Of a stretch of 64,000 bases of DNA, positions 21,946 through 35,109 are shown one piece after another. A model generated the notes under the pieces. That model worked only from the letters and a program-made list of their open reading frames with translations, was not told where the DNA came from and did no database searches. The stretch is from Miscanthus floridulus (Eukaryota > Streptophyta > Magnoliopsida > Poales > Poaceae). Numbering within the stretch: the first letter of the stretch is position 1; the number at the start of each line of letters is the position of its first letter. The stretch is taken from NCBI RefSeq assembly GCF_019320115.1, contig NC_089587.1, positions 82,489,528 through 82,553,527 of the forward strand, given 5' to 3'. Made by a program: the position numbers and the translations under genes.

Positions 21946-23462
21946 CACTACCAGAAACGTCAAATTTATTGAGTGTTTTTATATTTGCCGAGTGTATTCT
22001 CTTGGGCACTCAGCAAATAAGTTCTTTGCCGAGTGCTGCTCTAAAAACACTCGGCAAAAAAAACACTCGATAAAGATGAGGTTTGCCGAGTATTAAAAAA
22101 AACACTCGGCAAAGATGGGGTTTGCCGAGTGTTTTTTTTTTACACTCGACAAAGAAGTAAAATCTTTTTTTCTGAGAAATAAGGAGAAGAAAAAAAACTT
22201 TGCCGAGTGCCTAGATCTAGGACACTCGGCAAAGGAAAAAAATCTTTTTTTCTGGAGAAGAAGGAGAAGATAAAAAAATGAAAAAAAAACTTTGCCGAGT
22301 GCCCAGATCTAGGACACTAGGCAAAGAAACAAAATCTTTTTTCTGGGAAAGAAGGAGAAGAAACAAAAAACTTTGCCGAGTGCCTAGATCTAGGACACTA
22401 GGCAAAAAAAATCTTTTAATGAAAAAAAACTTTGCCGAGTGCCCAGATCTAGGACACTCGGCAAAGGAAAAAATCTTTTTTAACCGGCCCCAGCAGACGC
22501 CCCTCCCCTCCCCCTTCTTCCCCTGTCGTCACCCCTCCCCTCCCTCTCCGGCGCCCCCCCCCCCCCTCCCCTCCCTCCCCTCAAGAGGCCTCCCCATTCT
22601 TCGTCCCCCGGCGGCGCCCCTCCCCTCCCCCTTCTTCTTCCCGCGGGCGCCCCGGTCTCCCCTCCCCATTCTTCTTCCCCCGACGGCGCCCCCTCCCCTC
22701 CCTCCTCCCCTACCTCCTCCTCAGATCCACCCGCCCGCGCCCTCCCTCTGGGGGGGGCCTTCACGGCCGCTTGCGAGGCAGCCTAGCCCCTCCCGTCTAT
22801 GGCGCAGGGCGGCTCGGCCCCTCCCGGTGATGTGGAGCAGCGGGTGGCGGTGCAGATTCGTCCCTCCTCCCCTCCCTTCATGGCTCCACCGGTGGGTGGC
22901 ATCGCGGATCCGGTGGGATGGATCCACCACGGTGCGGATTCGACAGAGAGGTGTCCTCCGGCGGTGGATCCAGTGGGTTGGATCCCGATGGCGGTGGATC
23001 CGTGGATCTGACGGTTAGGAGCCCCTCCGGCGGCAGGGTCCACGGCGAGCAACGCAGCGGCGGTGGGCTCCATGGCGGCGGCCCCTCCCCTCCCCTTCTT
23101 CTTCTCCCGGTAGGATCTGGCCCTCCCTCTCCCGGATCTGGCGTGGTGTGGTGGTGGCCGGCATCGGGGCGTGGTGGTTGTGGCCGGCGGTGGTGGTGGC
23201 GGTGGTGGCCGGCGGTTGTGGTGGTGGTACCGCCGGCGACTTGTTTTTTTCTCGAAAAATGTTTGCCGAGTGTTTTATTTTTGGACTCGGCATAGTCTTT
23301 GCCGAGTGTCCAACGATTGACACTCGGCAAACAGCTCTTTGCCGTTAAAACCTACGCCGAGTATCGTTTGCCGAGTATAACAATCGGCAAACGCTTTGCC
23401 GAGTGTTTTTGGGGCTTTGCCGAGTGCCCCTAGCACTCGGCAAAGCTCCTGTACCGGTAGTG
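21946..23462. mobile_element. Non-autonomous CACTA element, 1.5 kb
   Basis: The left end is CACTACCAGAAACG and the right end, read inverted, is CACTACCGGTACAGG. A 3-bp GTT duplication flanks it (21943-21945 and 23463-23465). Both subterminal zones are arrays of TTTGCCGAGTG in both orientations. The left zone repeats a palindromic cassette four times (about 22197-22462). The middle (22490-23240) is extremely C/T- then G-rich with no transposase and no recognisable domain; the proline-rich frames there are composition artefacts or captured sequence. Mobilisation would need a transposase in trans. Confidence 0.9.
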
Positions 23463-23500
23463 GTTGGTGATCTGAGCTAGGGCCTAGGGGGCATGTAACT

Positions 23501-23613
23501 CTGTTCGCTTGATCGTATCAAGCCATGCTTATCAGTCATGATATAGTATTTTTCTCTCACAACAAAACATCATCAGCCGGTTTATAAGCCACAGAAATGA
23601 TCAAGCGAATAGT
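23501..23613. mobile_element. GTTCGCTTG-ended MITE, copy 1
   Basis: The element is about 110 bp with ends GTTCGCTTG and CAAGCGAAT and a central CTCTCACAACAAA. Related copies occur at 41448-41567 and twice in the Mutator-like element loop (42295-42413 and 42452-42566). Confidence 0.65.
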
Positions 23614-23966
23614 GCGGCTCACGATCATCATCACTCCGTGTCAAGCAAAGGCAACCACACGGCACGCACATAATTAAATGCATGATTAACAACTTACCGA
23701 TACACATGTAAAACGTACACCCGCTCATGCATCGTCAGTATACATGTACTCTGTCTAGTACTCCTGTACGTACCTTTTGCGTGTGTAACCAAATGGTCCT
23801 GGCTACTAGTATTACCTGTTCATCCATCCGTACATACTTCCACACATGGTCTTACTAGTCTCTTAGACAAGCATATGTACTACAAGTACATACTTGACCG
23901 ATCTAAGTATATATTTGTCTTGAGATCAAATATGTACTATATGTCTGCATGTGTACTGCTCTAACG

Positions 23967-24684
<718 letters not shown>

Positions 24685-26067
24685 GTACTAGGGCCTTACA
24701 GACTTGTCCAATAATTAATCACGTCAAGCGTTTGTTTGGAATCGGACTTTGTCCGAATAACGTAACACTCTTCTCTAATCCATATAGGCAAGGGAAAGAG
24801 GGAGGGACTAGAAAAACGCCTTGTATTCCAATTCATTTTGGAATCAGAGTATCGGACCACACACCGTTGCTTGACACCAACCCGTACGGGTACAAGAGAT
24901 ATTGGATCCATCAGATTCCCATCGGATGGTTATGAGGAATGACATATGAAGAAACTTTTCTCCCTTTAATATTAGACTAGTAAATATCTCCGTGCAAAGG
25001 ACTTATGTGTCATTTGTTGTCTTCTATAGATATATTACCTTTACTATGTATCTAGACATTTCGTATATCTCTGTGTATAGTAAAAACTATGTATCTAAAA
25101 TATCCAAGACGATCTATAGGGTGGTATTATTTATGTTTCACCATTTATAAAATTTAAAAGCTATAATTTATTTCGTGATGGCCATGACATCCAAAGTATA
25201 AGTTAATATCAGGCAACAATATGACAATGTATTGTTAAGTCTGAATTAAAATACAATTTTGATATATTTTTTCTTCTATTGCAAACCACATAAATATTTA
25301 GACGTAAATATACTATAACTTTATTTTTTGATTCTATCCATGTGTTGTTATAGTTCAAGAAAAAACAAATTACACCGCTATTTGTGCTCATGTTTAGTTT
25401 AGCTATTTCAATCTGTTATAGTCCGCTATAGCTGACTCTTAGCCTTAAGATAGACTAGCCGCTAAATGTCCATAGCCCCCTATTTATTACACTGCTATAG
25501 TTAAATATTGATTTTTGGGACGTTTGAAGACCGTAAAAAACTAATTTTAATCTCTATAATTAAAGTCAACAAGGAGTACGTGTTGCTGACATGTTTACAA
25601 TACTTATGATTATAATGGAAAACTTACTTGAGTTTTCACATGCTAGCCTCGTCGCTTATCGCATAGATACATTTTTTTAGACTAGATTAGACAATAAACT
25701 ATTTAAATTTTCTATTCACATTTTGATTAGTTGAATCACCTGATAAACCAGGTTTCAATAAGAATATGTTTCTGATCAAACTTACGTTAACAACTTGGTA
25801 GCAGAAAATTTGTCTTAGAGAAAATCAACAGTTGAAAGGTCCATAATAATTATTTTTATAAAAAAAGTCCAGGAAAAAAAATCACCTAAGAGGGTCACGG
25901 ATGCAAAAGAAAAAACAAAAGAAATCATAAATAAAGAAATTGGACGGAAGGCCAACAAAAAAAATCAAACGAAAACTGAAGTGCACCCAAAGGAACGGAG
26001 GAAAGAAAATTAATATTGATTAGACCCAAACTGAACGGGACATGGACTAAGAAAAAAGGATAGGGGG
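24685..26067. other. AT-rich intergenic DNA without recognisable genes
   Basis: I see no gene, TIR pair or LTR boundary here. There are A-rich runs and short open frames with no domain. Right of 26067 the duplicated unit C begins. Confidence 0.5.
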
Positions 26068-27070
26068 ACATAATCGAACAATAGATCTAAAAGTGGAAGG
26101 GGATTAGAGCTGGGTGAAAATAATTATATTGCAGAAATTTTGGCCATAAATATAGAAAAAATAGAGAGTAGAATAGGATTAGGATTCTTACCGAAGTTTA
26201 CTCAGGACTTGAAAGGATCTATTTGGATTATGATTTGAATTCGTACCTATTCAGGTTACCTCAAAAAGGCCTACATATGATATTATATATAGAAAACATA
26301 AGAAGTTGTAGAGAGACGAAAATTAATAGTTTTCACATTTACAAAGTTAGTTAGAGGAGGTCATACCAAAAAAAATGGGTACAAAAAATGGGTTGAAATT
26401 TTGCCTCTTTATTATTAGGTATAGAAAGAAAACAAAAGAAGTTGTAGAGAGACGAACATTAATAGTTTTCACATTCACGGAATTAGTTAGAGGAGGCTAT
26501 ACAAAAAAAAATGGGTAACAAAAAAATGGACTGAAATTTTGCCTCTTTATTATTAGATATAGATATAGATAAAGATAAATACATATATCCTATAATCCTT
26601 ACCTAGTTATGACGAATTTATCATATACTCTACATGCTTTTTAGTATTCCATCGCCCCATATCTGTGGAATCTTTGGTTGGCCTTGAGGGGGGTGAATAG
26701 GCCTGTCAAAATAAACACTCAAACTTTTATCAATTTCACCCTACGGCACTGCCGCTCTGACGGGCGACACCGCCGAACTGCGGCACTGCCGGGACAGAAC
26801 AGCGGCACTGCCATACCTGCAGACAACTTCAAGTCACAGTTCAAAATCAGTGAACGGAAACTTAAATCGAAGAAATTTCTTAGCTTACTGTAGGTATGAT
26901 AGTCACAGATAGAGAGCTGGAAGTAGTAAGAACACCGCACACAAGTAGATCGACTAGAAACCCTAGAAATCACCTCAACAACAATATGACATGCAAGTAA
27001 TATAAATCAAGCACAAGAGACACAATGATTTATCTCGTGGTTCAGCTCGCCACCAAGGCTTGCCTACGTC
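26068..27070. repeat. Segmental duplication unit C (partial)
   Basis: This copy corresponds to 13703-14660 of unit A, including the internal roughly 133-bp repeat, a short ATATAG run and the ATTTCACCCT(A/G)CGGCACTGCCG segment. Homology to A and B ends at about 27070 (CTACGTCCA). Its last 540 bp are also present at the start of unit B, so C and B overlap and are separate copies. Confidence 0.85.
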
Positions 27071-27089
27071 CACGTTGTTGAGGTTACTC

Positions 27090-28449
27090 CGAACACTCCA
27101 GTGGCCCCGTGGTTTTAAAATCACTGAGGTCGAGCCCTGCGAGGGGCGGATGAACCCCACATGGTGGCTACAAGCATATGCCACCGCTGTGCGTGCCGCG
27201 TTTGGAGATACCAGTGTAATGGCGAACTATCTTTCCATCATGCTCACACCGACCACAATGAAGTGGCTCACGTGCCTCGCCCCAGATTCCATCGAATCTT
27301 GGGAACACTTGAAGAAGGTCTTCACCGACAATTACATGGCTACGTGTACTCGGCTGGGCACCAAGCATGATCTGAATCACATTTATCAGAAACTGTCTGA
27401 GCTCCTCCATAGTAAAATCAGACAATTTTTCGAGATGAGGAATTCTATTCCTAACATCACGGAAGCAGAAGTCATCACCGCCTTTATCAGAGGACTCCAT
27501 CACCGCGACCTCCGCTCCAAATTCAATTGTAAGCCGCCAAAGCGGATTGGCGAGGTGATCACGACCGCCGATCAATATGCCAACTCTAAAGAGGCCAAAG
27601 TCTGCTTCAACGTGGAAGCGGGCACTCACCGCCCAACTCAACGCAGCAACGAGTGCCCCGACGAACGACGCCACAGTGACCGCAGCTGAGACGACTGCGA
27701 CCACCATCAGGACAGTGGTCGTGATTGGCCAAAAGGATCTAAAGCTGGTCAGTATCTTCGTCGTCGACCAGACAACATCATCATCGCCGTTGACGAACCT
27801 CGCGCCAAATGTAACTACGATGAGCAGTACAAGAAAATCCTTGAAGGCCCATATCCCCTCCACAAGAACAGCAAGCACAATATGAAGGACTGTCTTGGCT
27901 TAGCTAAGGAGTTCCAGGCCAAAAAAAAGGACGACGACAATGACGACGGAGCCAGAGGTCACCGACAACCTGGGGGCAACAATAACACCTTCCAGGATCA
28001 TGACAAAGTGGTCGCCACTATCTTTGGGGCCTCCCCACCTCTAAGAGCAGAAGAGATCGAAAACTCACCGCCCGTCGGGTGCTCGTCGTCAACACAGAAG
28101 ATGCTATCGCCGACCCCAGCTATCGCCCCTTGTCTGAGGTCCCCATCACCTTTAGCAGGGCCAACCAGTGGGCAGACATCCCTTACATAGGGCAACCATC
28201 AAGAAAGTACTCTTTAGGAAAGTACTCATCGACGACGGAAGCGCCCTGAACCTCCTCTTCGCCGGAACCCTAAAGGAGCTAGGCCTTGGAGTAGAAGACC
28301 TCATTCCCTCTAACTCCCCCTTCTAGGGTGTGGTACCTAGTAGGGCATCATGATCGCTTGGAGAGATCACCCTCTTAGTGCAATTCGACATGGCTAGCAA
28401 CTTTCGCATCGAGCACATCAACTTCTACGTCGCCGACTTCAACACCGCC
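27090..28449 (+). pseudogene. Tat-type Ty3-gypsy gag-protease fragment
   Basis: The gag portion of a retrotransposon lies at about 27090-27690, with the family pattern WLQAYATAVRAA, W..LKKVFTDNY and ITAFIRGLHHRDL. Frameshifts follow, then a basic linker, a segment containing KVVATIFG (about 28007-28030), and an aspartic-protease-like VLIDDGSALNLLF (about 28209-28247). A stop at about 28324 and frameshifts break it. It ends abruptly at 28449, where the CRM-like LTR begins, so the rest of the element is missing. Confidence 0.8.
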
Positions 28450-29228
28450 TGATGAGGACATGACACCCATGCATATGACCATGTTTGGCACATGGTATGG
28501 AGGGGTAGGAGGCCAACAAGGGTGTCCAAGTCAAGAAGGAGGCCCGAGTCTAATTCGGTTTGAGTCCCCGAGGTGGAGGCCCAAAGCAACTCATGTTCGA
28601 GTCTGCCTCGGCCTACAAGACCAGTCTGTCTTAAACTGGTCACCCAGGATGCATCCGGACTCTGTTTTCGATGATCCACATATGGTTGGAAAGATAATTT
28701 GATAAGGAAGCCAATATAAGTGGTCTCACATCAAAATACCATCAGAATCAATGGGAATCGTCGAAACAAGTCAGCATCCAGAATCTATCAGGTTGCTGCG
28801 ACACTGTCTTTTGGTCCGTTGGACCGTGTATCGTGTTTGGACCCATTAGGGGGCACATCTAGGGTAGACGACGACCCTAAGACCTTTATAATCATACGCC
28901 GCTGCCATCATTAGGTTTTTTGTTTTGCTTAGATTAATCTGTCAAGAACAGTTTTGCTGTTCATCGGTTTGTGAGACCACAACTTCGTGAGATTAATCAA
29001 TCATCTGCAATTTGGTTGCTTTCTTTTTTGTTCTTGCTTGTGTTGCGCAGGCAGGGATTAGCCTTCTTGGTGAGGTCAATCGGATTTGTGTGTTAGTCAA
29101 TAACCAGAGGAGTTGTGGTGCTAAAATTGTAGGGTTCGATCTTTCGATCTGAAGCCGGATTGGTGTGTCATTCTTCGCCACAACGATAGTTATCACTACC
29201 TGACGGAAGATCGGGATCCCCGTTCCCA
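28450..29228 (+). repeat. 5' LTR of the CRM-like element
   Basis: It starts TGATGAGGACAT and ends near CCGTTCCCA. From about 28620 it aligns with the 3' LTR with roughly one difference in ten bases (by eye), mostly transitions. Its first 170 bp are shorter and more divergent than those of the 3' LTR. Confidence 0.7.
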
Positions 29229-29233
29229 TTAAG

Positions 29234-29245
29234 TGGTATCAGAGC
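29234..29245 (+). promoter_or_regulatory. Primer-binding site (initiator tRNA-Met)
   Basis: TGGTATCAGAGC is complementary to the 3' end of plant initiator tRNA-Met. It lies five bases after the LTR end and would prime minus-strand DNA synthesis. Confidence 0.9.
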
Positions 29246-30416
29246 TAAGGTATACCGTCAGGTTCATATTTATCCCCAAGTTTGGAGTGTTTCGCATTCG
29301 TCCCATAGTCCAGTGTCATACTTTTTTTTCCTGTCCTAGAACCTTCCATGCCATAGCCTTTGCATATTTCAGTTTCAGAGTCCGTCGTGTTGAGTTTGTG
29401 TCCTAGTCGAGGTCTTGTTGCTGGTTCGGTCGTGTTAGAGTCCAGTTCATGTGTTTTCCTCTATCATTTCCATCAAATCTTTGCTTCCATGACCAATTTT
29501 GCGTACATTATTTCTGTTTTGTCCTCTAATTCGGAGCCAATTCTTAAAATTGGTCTAGTTTTCGCATATGAACTCGGATTTTGATGTTCCATATATCAAA
29601 ATCGATCAGAAAAAAAATTTAGATCCGTCCATCCCTTGAAATTTTGGGGTTGGAGAATTTTAATTTGGTCAAAAACTGGTCACAAGATCCTCTTTTCGTG
29701 GTCATAAGCTTTTTATCGTTTTTGAGCACGTCTTCTAAAATTTCCATAGGCCACGTCTTTCACTTGTTTAGGCTCATATTTTTTGTGGTTACTTCTTTTG
29801 TGCTCCTAAGTGAAGGAAAAATATCAAAAAAATAAAAAGAAAAAGTCAAAATTTCCCAAAAAACAACAACAAAAAAAATAGAAAAAAGAGAGGAGCAAAA
29901 GAGGAACAATATCTAGAGGAGCACATAGAGAAGGCCAAAGTGAGTTGTGTTAGCGTGTGCTGTCTGGTTTCTTATTTGTGTTGCTATTGCCATCCACCAT
30001 ACTTGTTTTTCATACCCCTGTCACCTTGTTATCCACCATACTTGTTTGTTACACACTTGGTACTTAGAACATTTTAGACCAGTAACAAGAACAAGTACTT
30101 TGGACTATAATTCAACATTACTTTCTATTACTGACTTATGTGCTAGATATACATATTATTCTTTGTGTGTCTTCCAAGCTCCACAAACTCTTCAGATCAG
30201 TACAGAAAAAGGGCCTTGTAATCTCGATACCACTGCCTCACAGGGATCACGAACCAGTAACCGGTTGTACCGCCCACTGCTTTTGTTAGTAAGAACTTTA
30301 TAAGAGCTTGGTAAGACGCTTTCACTTGCTGTGAAAAGTGACACCACTACAACTGCAACCACGTAGTCAGTTGGTAGGGATAACTTTCACCATTTGTTCC
30401 TATTTTTGTGTTTACA
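29246..30416 (+). other. Untranslated leader of the CRM-like element
   Basis: About 1.2 kb of T-rich sequence lies between the primer-binding site and the gag start codon, with an A-rich patch at 29818-29900. No supported gene is present. Confidence 0.6.
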
Positions 30417-33400
30417 ATGGCAGGAGACGAACAGACTAGAGATAATAATCCTAAGGGTTTCAACGAGTGTGTCAACCAAGAGCAACTGCAAGCTGTTGTA
30501 GAGGATGCCCAAAAAAGGATGAATGAGGCCATTAGGAAGGCCGTCACTAACGCACTCATTGAACTCAATATTGGCAACAGCATGGAGAGATTGGACAAAC
30601 GAATTTCCACGCTAACCAACAAGGTTACTGAGTTGGAAACCTTTGTGGCGGGCAATAACGACGTCTCCGGCAGCAACATCGATGGTCTCTTACCAGAAGA
30701 CATGGTGCATGATGCCAGTGGGAACATAGATCGAGCAGCCTTCCGACAAGCAAGATTACGACGATGTCTTCGTCGCAACACGACAGGTATGGGTGGTGTC
30801 CACCACCATCAAGGTAATAATCACCGTGTCCCTGATGATCCTTATGCTAAGATTAAGTTCACAATACCATCTTTTTTGGGTTATTATGATGCTGAGGGAT
30901 ATCTTGATTGGAAGATGACAGTAGAACAAAAGTTTAGCACCCACCTTGTGCCTGAGCATCATAGAGTTCGACAAGCTACTAGTGAGTTTAAGGATTTTGC
31001 TATTATTTGGTGGAATGGGCAAGCTGCACAGGATGCTTTACCTAGTTCGTGGGAAGAACTTAAGGTAGCTATGTGTGATCGGTTTGTACCTCCTTATCAT
31101 AGAGACTTACGTAAGAAATTGATGCGTTTAGAACAAGGAGATAAATCTATACAGGATTACTATGGTGAGCTCCAAAAGGGATTAATGTGTTGTAGTGTTG
31201 TTGAGGGGAACGAAGATTCTATTTGTCATTTTTATTCGGGTTTGAGGCGTGAGATTCAGGACATTGTTGATTATAAAGAATTTAACACTGTCAACTAGTT
31301 GTTTCAGTTTGATATGCTTATAGAAAAGGAATTGTAGGGGTGTGAATAGCAAAGCAAGAGCATGGTCAGCACCACTTACACGCCACGATCGGCACCATCT
31401 TCGGGGCTGACCAAGCCAACCACTCTTCGGCCACCACCACCAGCGAGCAAACGACCAATAGCCTCTGGAGTTTCCGCTACACCTAAGGCACCTCCCGCAT
31501 GACTTTCAGATTCAGGTAAAAATTCTTTGCAGGTGCCTACCAAGAGTGCCTCATCCGTTGCATCGATGGGACGCACTTCGAGCATTCAGTGCCACCGCTG
31601 CCATGGCATTGGCCATGTGCAGAAGGACTACCCAAGTCAGCGGGTATATATTGCTACAGAAGATGGTTACATCAGCACCTCCGACATTGATGATGAAGAA
31701 GACCAAGATGCAGATGAGGAGGACGGCGAAGTCCTTGGTGATGAGGCCACGGCGACCTATAGGAGCATCATTGTATAGCGGGTGCTCGGCTCACAAGTAC
31801 AGCAACCTGAGAAGCTACAACGCCACAACTTATTCTAGATTTTCTTTGTTATTAGCAACTATCAAGCACGTGTCATTATTGATGGAGGTAGCTGCAATAA
31901 TTTGGTGAGTTCTGATTTGGTCAAGAAGCTTGGCTTGACCACACGCCCGCACCTATGTCCATACCATATTCAGTGGCTAAATGATTCTAGAAAAGCAAAA
32001 GTAACACAAACTTGCAGAGTTTCATTTTCCATTGGTTCTTATGTTGATTCTGTTGATTGTGATGTGGTACCTGTGCAAGCTTGTTCACTCTTATTGGGTC
32101 ATCCTTGGGAACATGATAATGATGCTACATACCATGGTAGAAGTAATAAATATACTTTTGTGTATAAAGGAAAGAAAATTACTTTGGTACCTTTGACCCC
32201 TGCTCAAATTGTACAAGCTGATAGAGAACACGCTGCTAGTTTGAATGATGTTCAATCTAAAAATCAGCAAGTTGCTAATTCTATTCTCCCACCTAAAAAG
32301 GATAAGTCTACATCTAATTCTAAGGCCGAGGGGATTACATTGAAGGGTGGTGTTATGCTTGCAACAAAATGTGACTTTGCTGAAATTTCTGATGATGATA
32401 TTTGATATGCTTTGGTATGCAAACGAGCTATGTTTTTGCTTGATGATATTGTTAGCTCGGTGCCTCCTGCTGTCACTAACCTTTTGCAGGAGTATGAGGA
32501 TATTTTTCCAGCTGAGATACCCCCGGGGCTGCCATCTATGAGAGGGATAGAGCATTAAATTGATTTGATTCCGGGAGCAACCTTGCCCAACCGAGTTGCC
32601 TATCGAACCAATCCCGAAGAGACTAAGAAAATTCAACAGTAAGTCCAAGACCTTTTGGACCATGGGTATGTACGTGAAAGCTTTAGTCCTTGTATTGTTC
32701 CTATACTTTTGGTTCCGAAGAAAGATGGAACTTGGCGTATGTGTGTTGATTGTAGAGCCATCAATAATATTATTATTCGGTATCGTCATCCTATTCCTAG
32801 GCTAGACGACATGCTTGATGAGTTGTGTGGTTCTATAATTTTCACCAAGATTGACTTGCAAAGTGGCTACCACCAAATTAGAATGAAACTTGGAGATGAA
32901 TAAAAAACCGTGTTTAAAACCAAATTTGGGTTGTATGAGTGGTTAGTAATGCCTTTTGGTTTAACCAATGCACCTAGCACTTTCATGTGCTTAATGAATG
33001 AGGTTTTTAGAGCTTTTATTGGTCGTTTTGTGGTAGTTTACTTTGATGATATATTAATTTATAGCAGGTCTTTTGATGAATATATGGATCACTTACGTGC
33101 TGTTTTTAATGCTTTACGTGATGCACGTTTATTTGGTAACCTTGAGAAGTGCATCTTTTGCATGGATCGAGTTTCTTTTCTTGGCTATGTTGTAACTCCA
33201 TAGGGAATTGAGGTGGACGAGATGAAAATTGAAGCCATAAATAGCTGGCCGGTTCCCCAAACCGTCACACAGGTGAGGAGCTTTCTTGGTCTTGCAGGAT
33301 TCTACCGCCGCTTCATCAAAGATTTCAACACCTTTGCTGCCCCGTTGCATGAGTTGACGAAGAAAGGGGTGATAATTCATTGGGGAAAGGCACATGAGCA

Positions 33401-35100
33401 GTCCTTTGACACTTTGAAGGACAAGCTCACACACGCACCATTGCTGCAACTTCCAAATTTTGGTAAGACTTTTGAGCTACAATGTGATGCTAGTGGAGTT
33501 GGCATTGGGGGCGTTTTGATGCAAGATGGTAAACCCATTGCTTACTTTAGTGAAAAATTGCATGGTCCTGTTCTGAATTATTCCATATATGATAAGGAAT
33601 TGTATGCCTTTGACCGTTCTTTAGAGATGTGGCGTCATTATTTGTGGCCTAAAGAATTTGTTATTCATTCTGATCATGAATCACTTAAGTATCTTCGCTC
33701 TCAATATAAACTGAATCGTAGGCATGCTAAATGGGTTAAATTTATTGAATCTTTTCTTTATATTATCAAACACAAGAAAGGGAAGGATAATGTGATTGCT
33801 GATGCTTTGTCTATACGATATACATTGCTGTCCCAACTTGATTATCGGATTTTTGGGCTTGAATCAGTAAAAGAATAATATGTGCTTGATCCTGATTTTA
33901 AGGATGTGTTGCTAAATTGTAGAGAGGGACATACATGGAATAAGTTTATGATCAATGATGGGTTTTTGTTTGGAGCTAACCGCCTATGCATTCCAGTTGG
34001 CTTTGTTCATTTTTTGTTGTTGCAGGAGGCACATGGAGGTGCATTGATGGGACATTTTAGAGCTAAGAAGACAGAGGAGGTGATGTCCACACATTTCTTT
34101 TGGCCTAGGATGAGGCGAGATGTAGAACGGTACGTGGCTCGGTGCACCACATGTCAAAAAGCTAAGTCGCGGTTGAACCCACATGGTTTGTTTATGCCTC
34201 TTCCTGTTCCTTCTACTCCTTGAGCCAATATATCTATGGATTTTATGTTGGGTTTGCCAAGGACTAAAAGGGGGAGGGATAGTATTTTTGTGGTGGTTGA
34301 TCGTTTTTCTAAGATGGCACATTTTATTCCTTGTCATAAGAGCGACGATGTTGTTCATATTGCTGACCTTTTCTTTCAAGAAATCGTTCGCTTGCATGGT
34401 ATGCCTTCTACTATTGTTTCAGATCGCGATGCAAAATTCTTGAGTCATTTATGGCGCACTTTGTGGAATAAATTGGGGACCAAGCTGCTGTTTTCTACAA
34501 CATGTCATCCCCAAACTGATGGACAAACTGAGGTGGTGAATTGAACATTGTCCACCATGTTGAGAGCAATTTTGAAGCGCAATTTGAAGATGTGGGAAGA
34601 GTGTTTGCCGCTTGTAGAGTTTGTATATAACAGGGTGGAATATTCCACCACCAAGGTAAGTCCTTTTCAGATAGTGTATGGGTTTAACCCTCGCGCTCCT
34701 ATTGATCTTTTGCCTTTACCTACCACTGAGAGAACACATAGTGATGCTAGAGAGCATGCTGAATTCATTCGTAAGTTGCACGAAACAACTAAAGCAAATA
34801 TTGAAAGAATGAATGAAAAGTATAGAATTCCTGGTAGTAAAGGTAGAAAAGAAATTAAACTTAAACCGGGTGATTTAGTTTGGTTATATTTGAGAAAAGA
34901 TAGATTTCCTGAGCTGCGTAAGTCTAAATTAATGCCAAGAGCAGCTGGTCCTTATAAGATAATTGAGAAAATAAATAAAAATGCCTACAAACTTGAGTTG
35001 CCACCCGAGTTCGGGGTTAGTCCCACCTTTAACATTGCAGATTTGAAGCCTTATTTGGGAGAAGAAGATGAGCTTGAGTCGAGGACGACTCAAATTAAAG
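30417..35100 (+). pseudogene. CRM-like gag-pol polyprotein, one frame with 14 stops
   Basis: One reading frame runs 4.7 kb from ATG 30417 and contains all retrotransposon domains. They are gag (30830-31330), a CHRCHGIGH zinc knuckle (about 31590), protease (VIIDGGSCNNL, about 31873), and RT with [19 protein letters not shown] (about 32709) and the catalytic [10 protein letters not shown] (about 33034). RNase H (about 33470-33830), integrase (zinc finger about 34035-34165, core 34236-34545) and a C-terminal module ending NIADLKPYLG follow. Stops lie at 31296, 31335, 31347, 31500, 31776, 31836, 32403, 32556, 32640, 32901, 33201, 33876, 34221 and 34542. No frameshift occurs until about 35104. 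The element cannot make its own proteins. Confidence 0.88.
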
Positions 35101-35109
35101 AGGGGAGAA

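Noticed and set aside
22190..22470. Regularly spaced repeats resembling a CRISPR array
   Set aside because: The repeats are CACTA subterminal palindromes with similar spacers in a plant genome; no cas genes.
22278..23018. 246-codon proline-rich frame inside the small CACTA
   Set aside because: It runs through TTTGCCGAGTG repeats and low-complexity CT tracts; no conserved motif.
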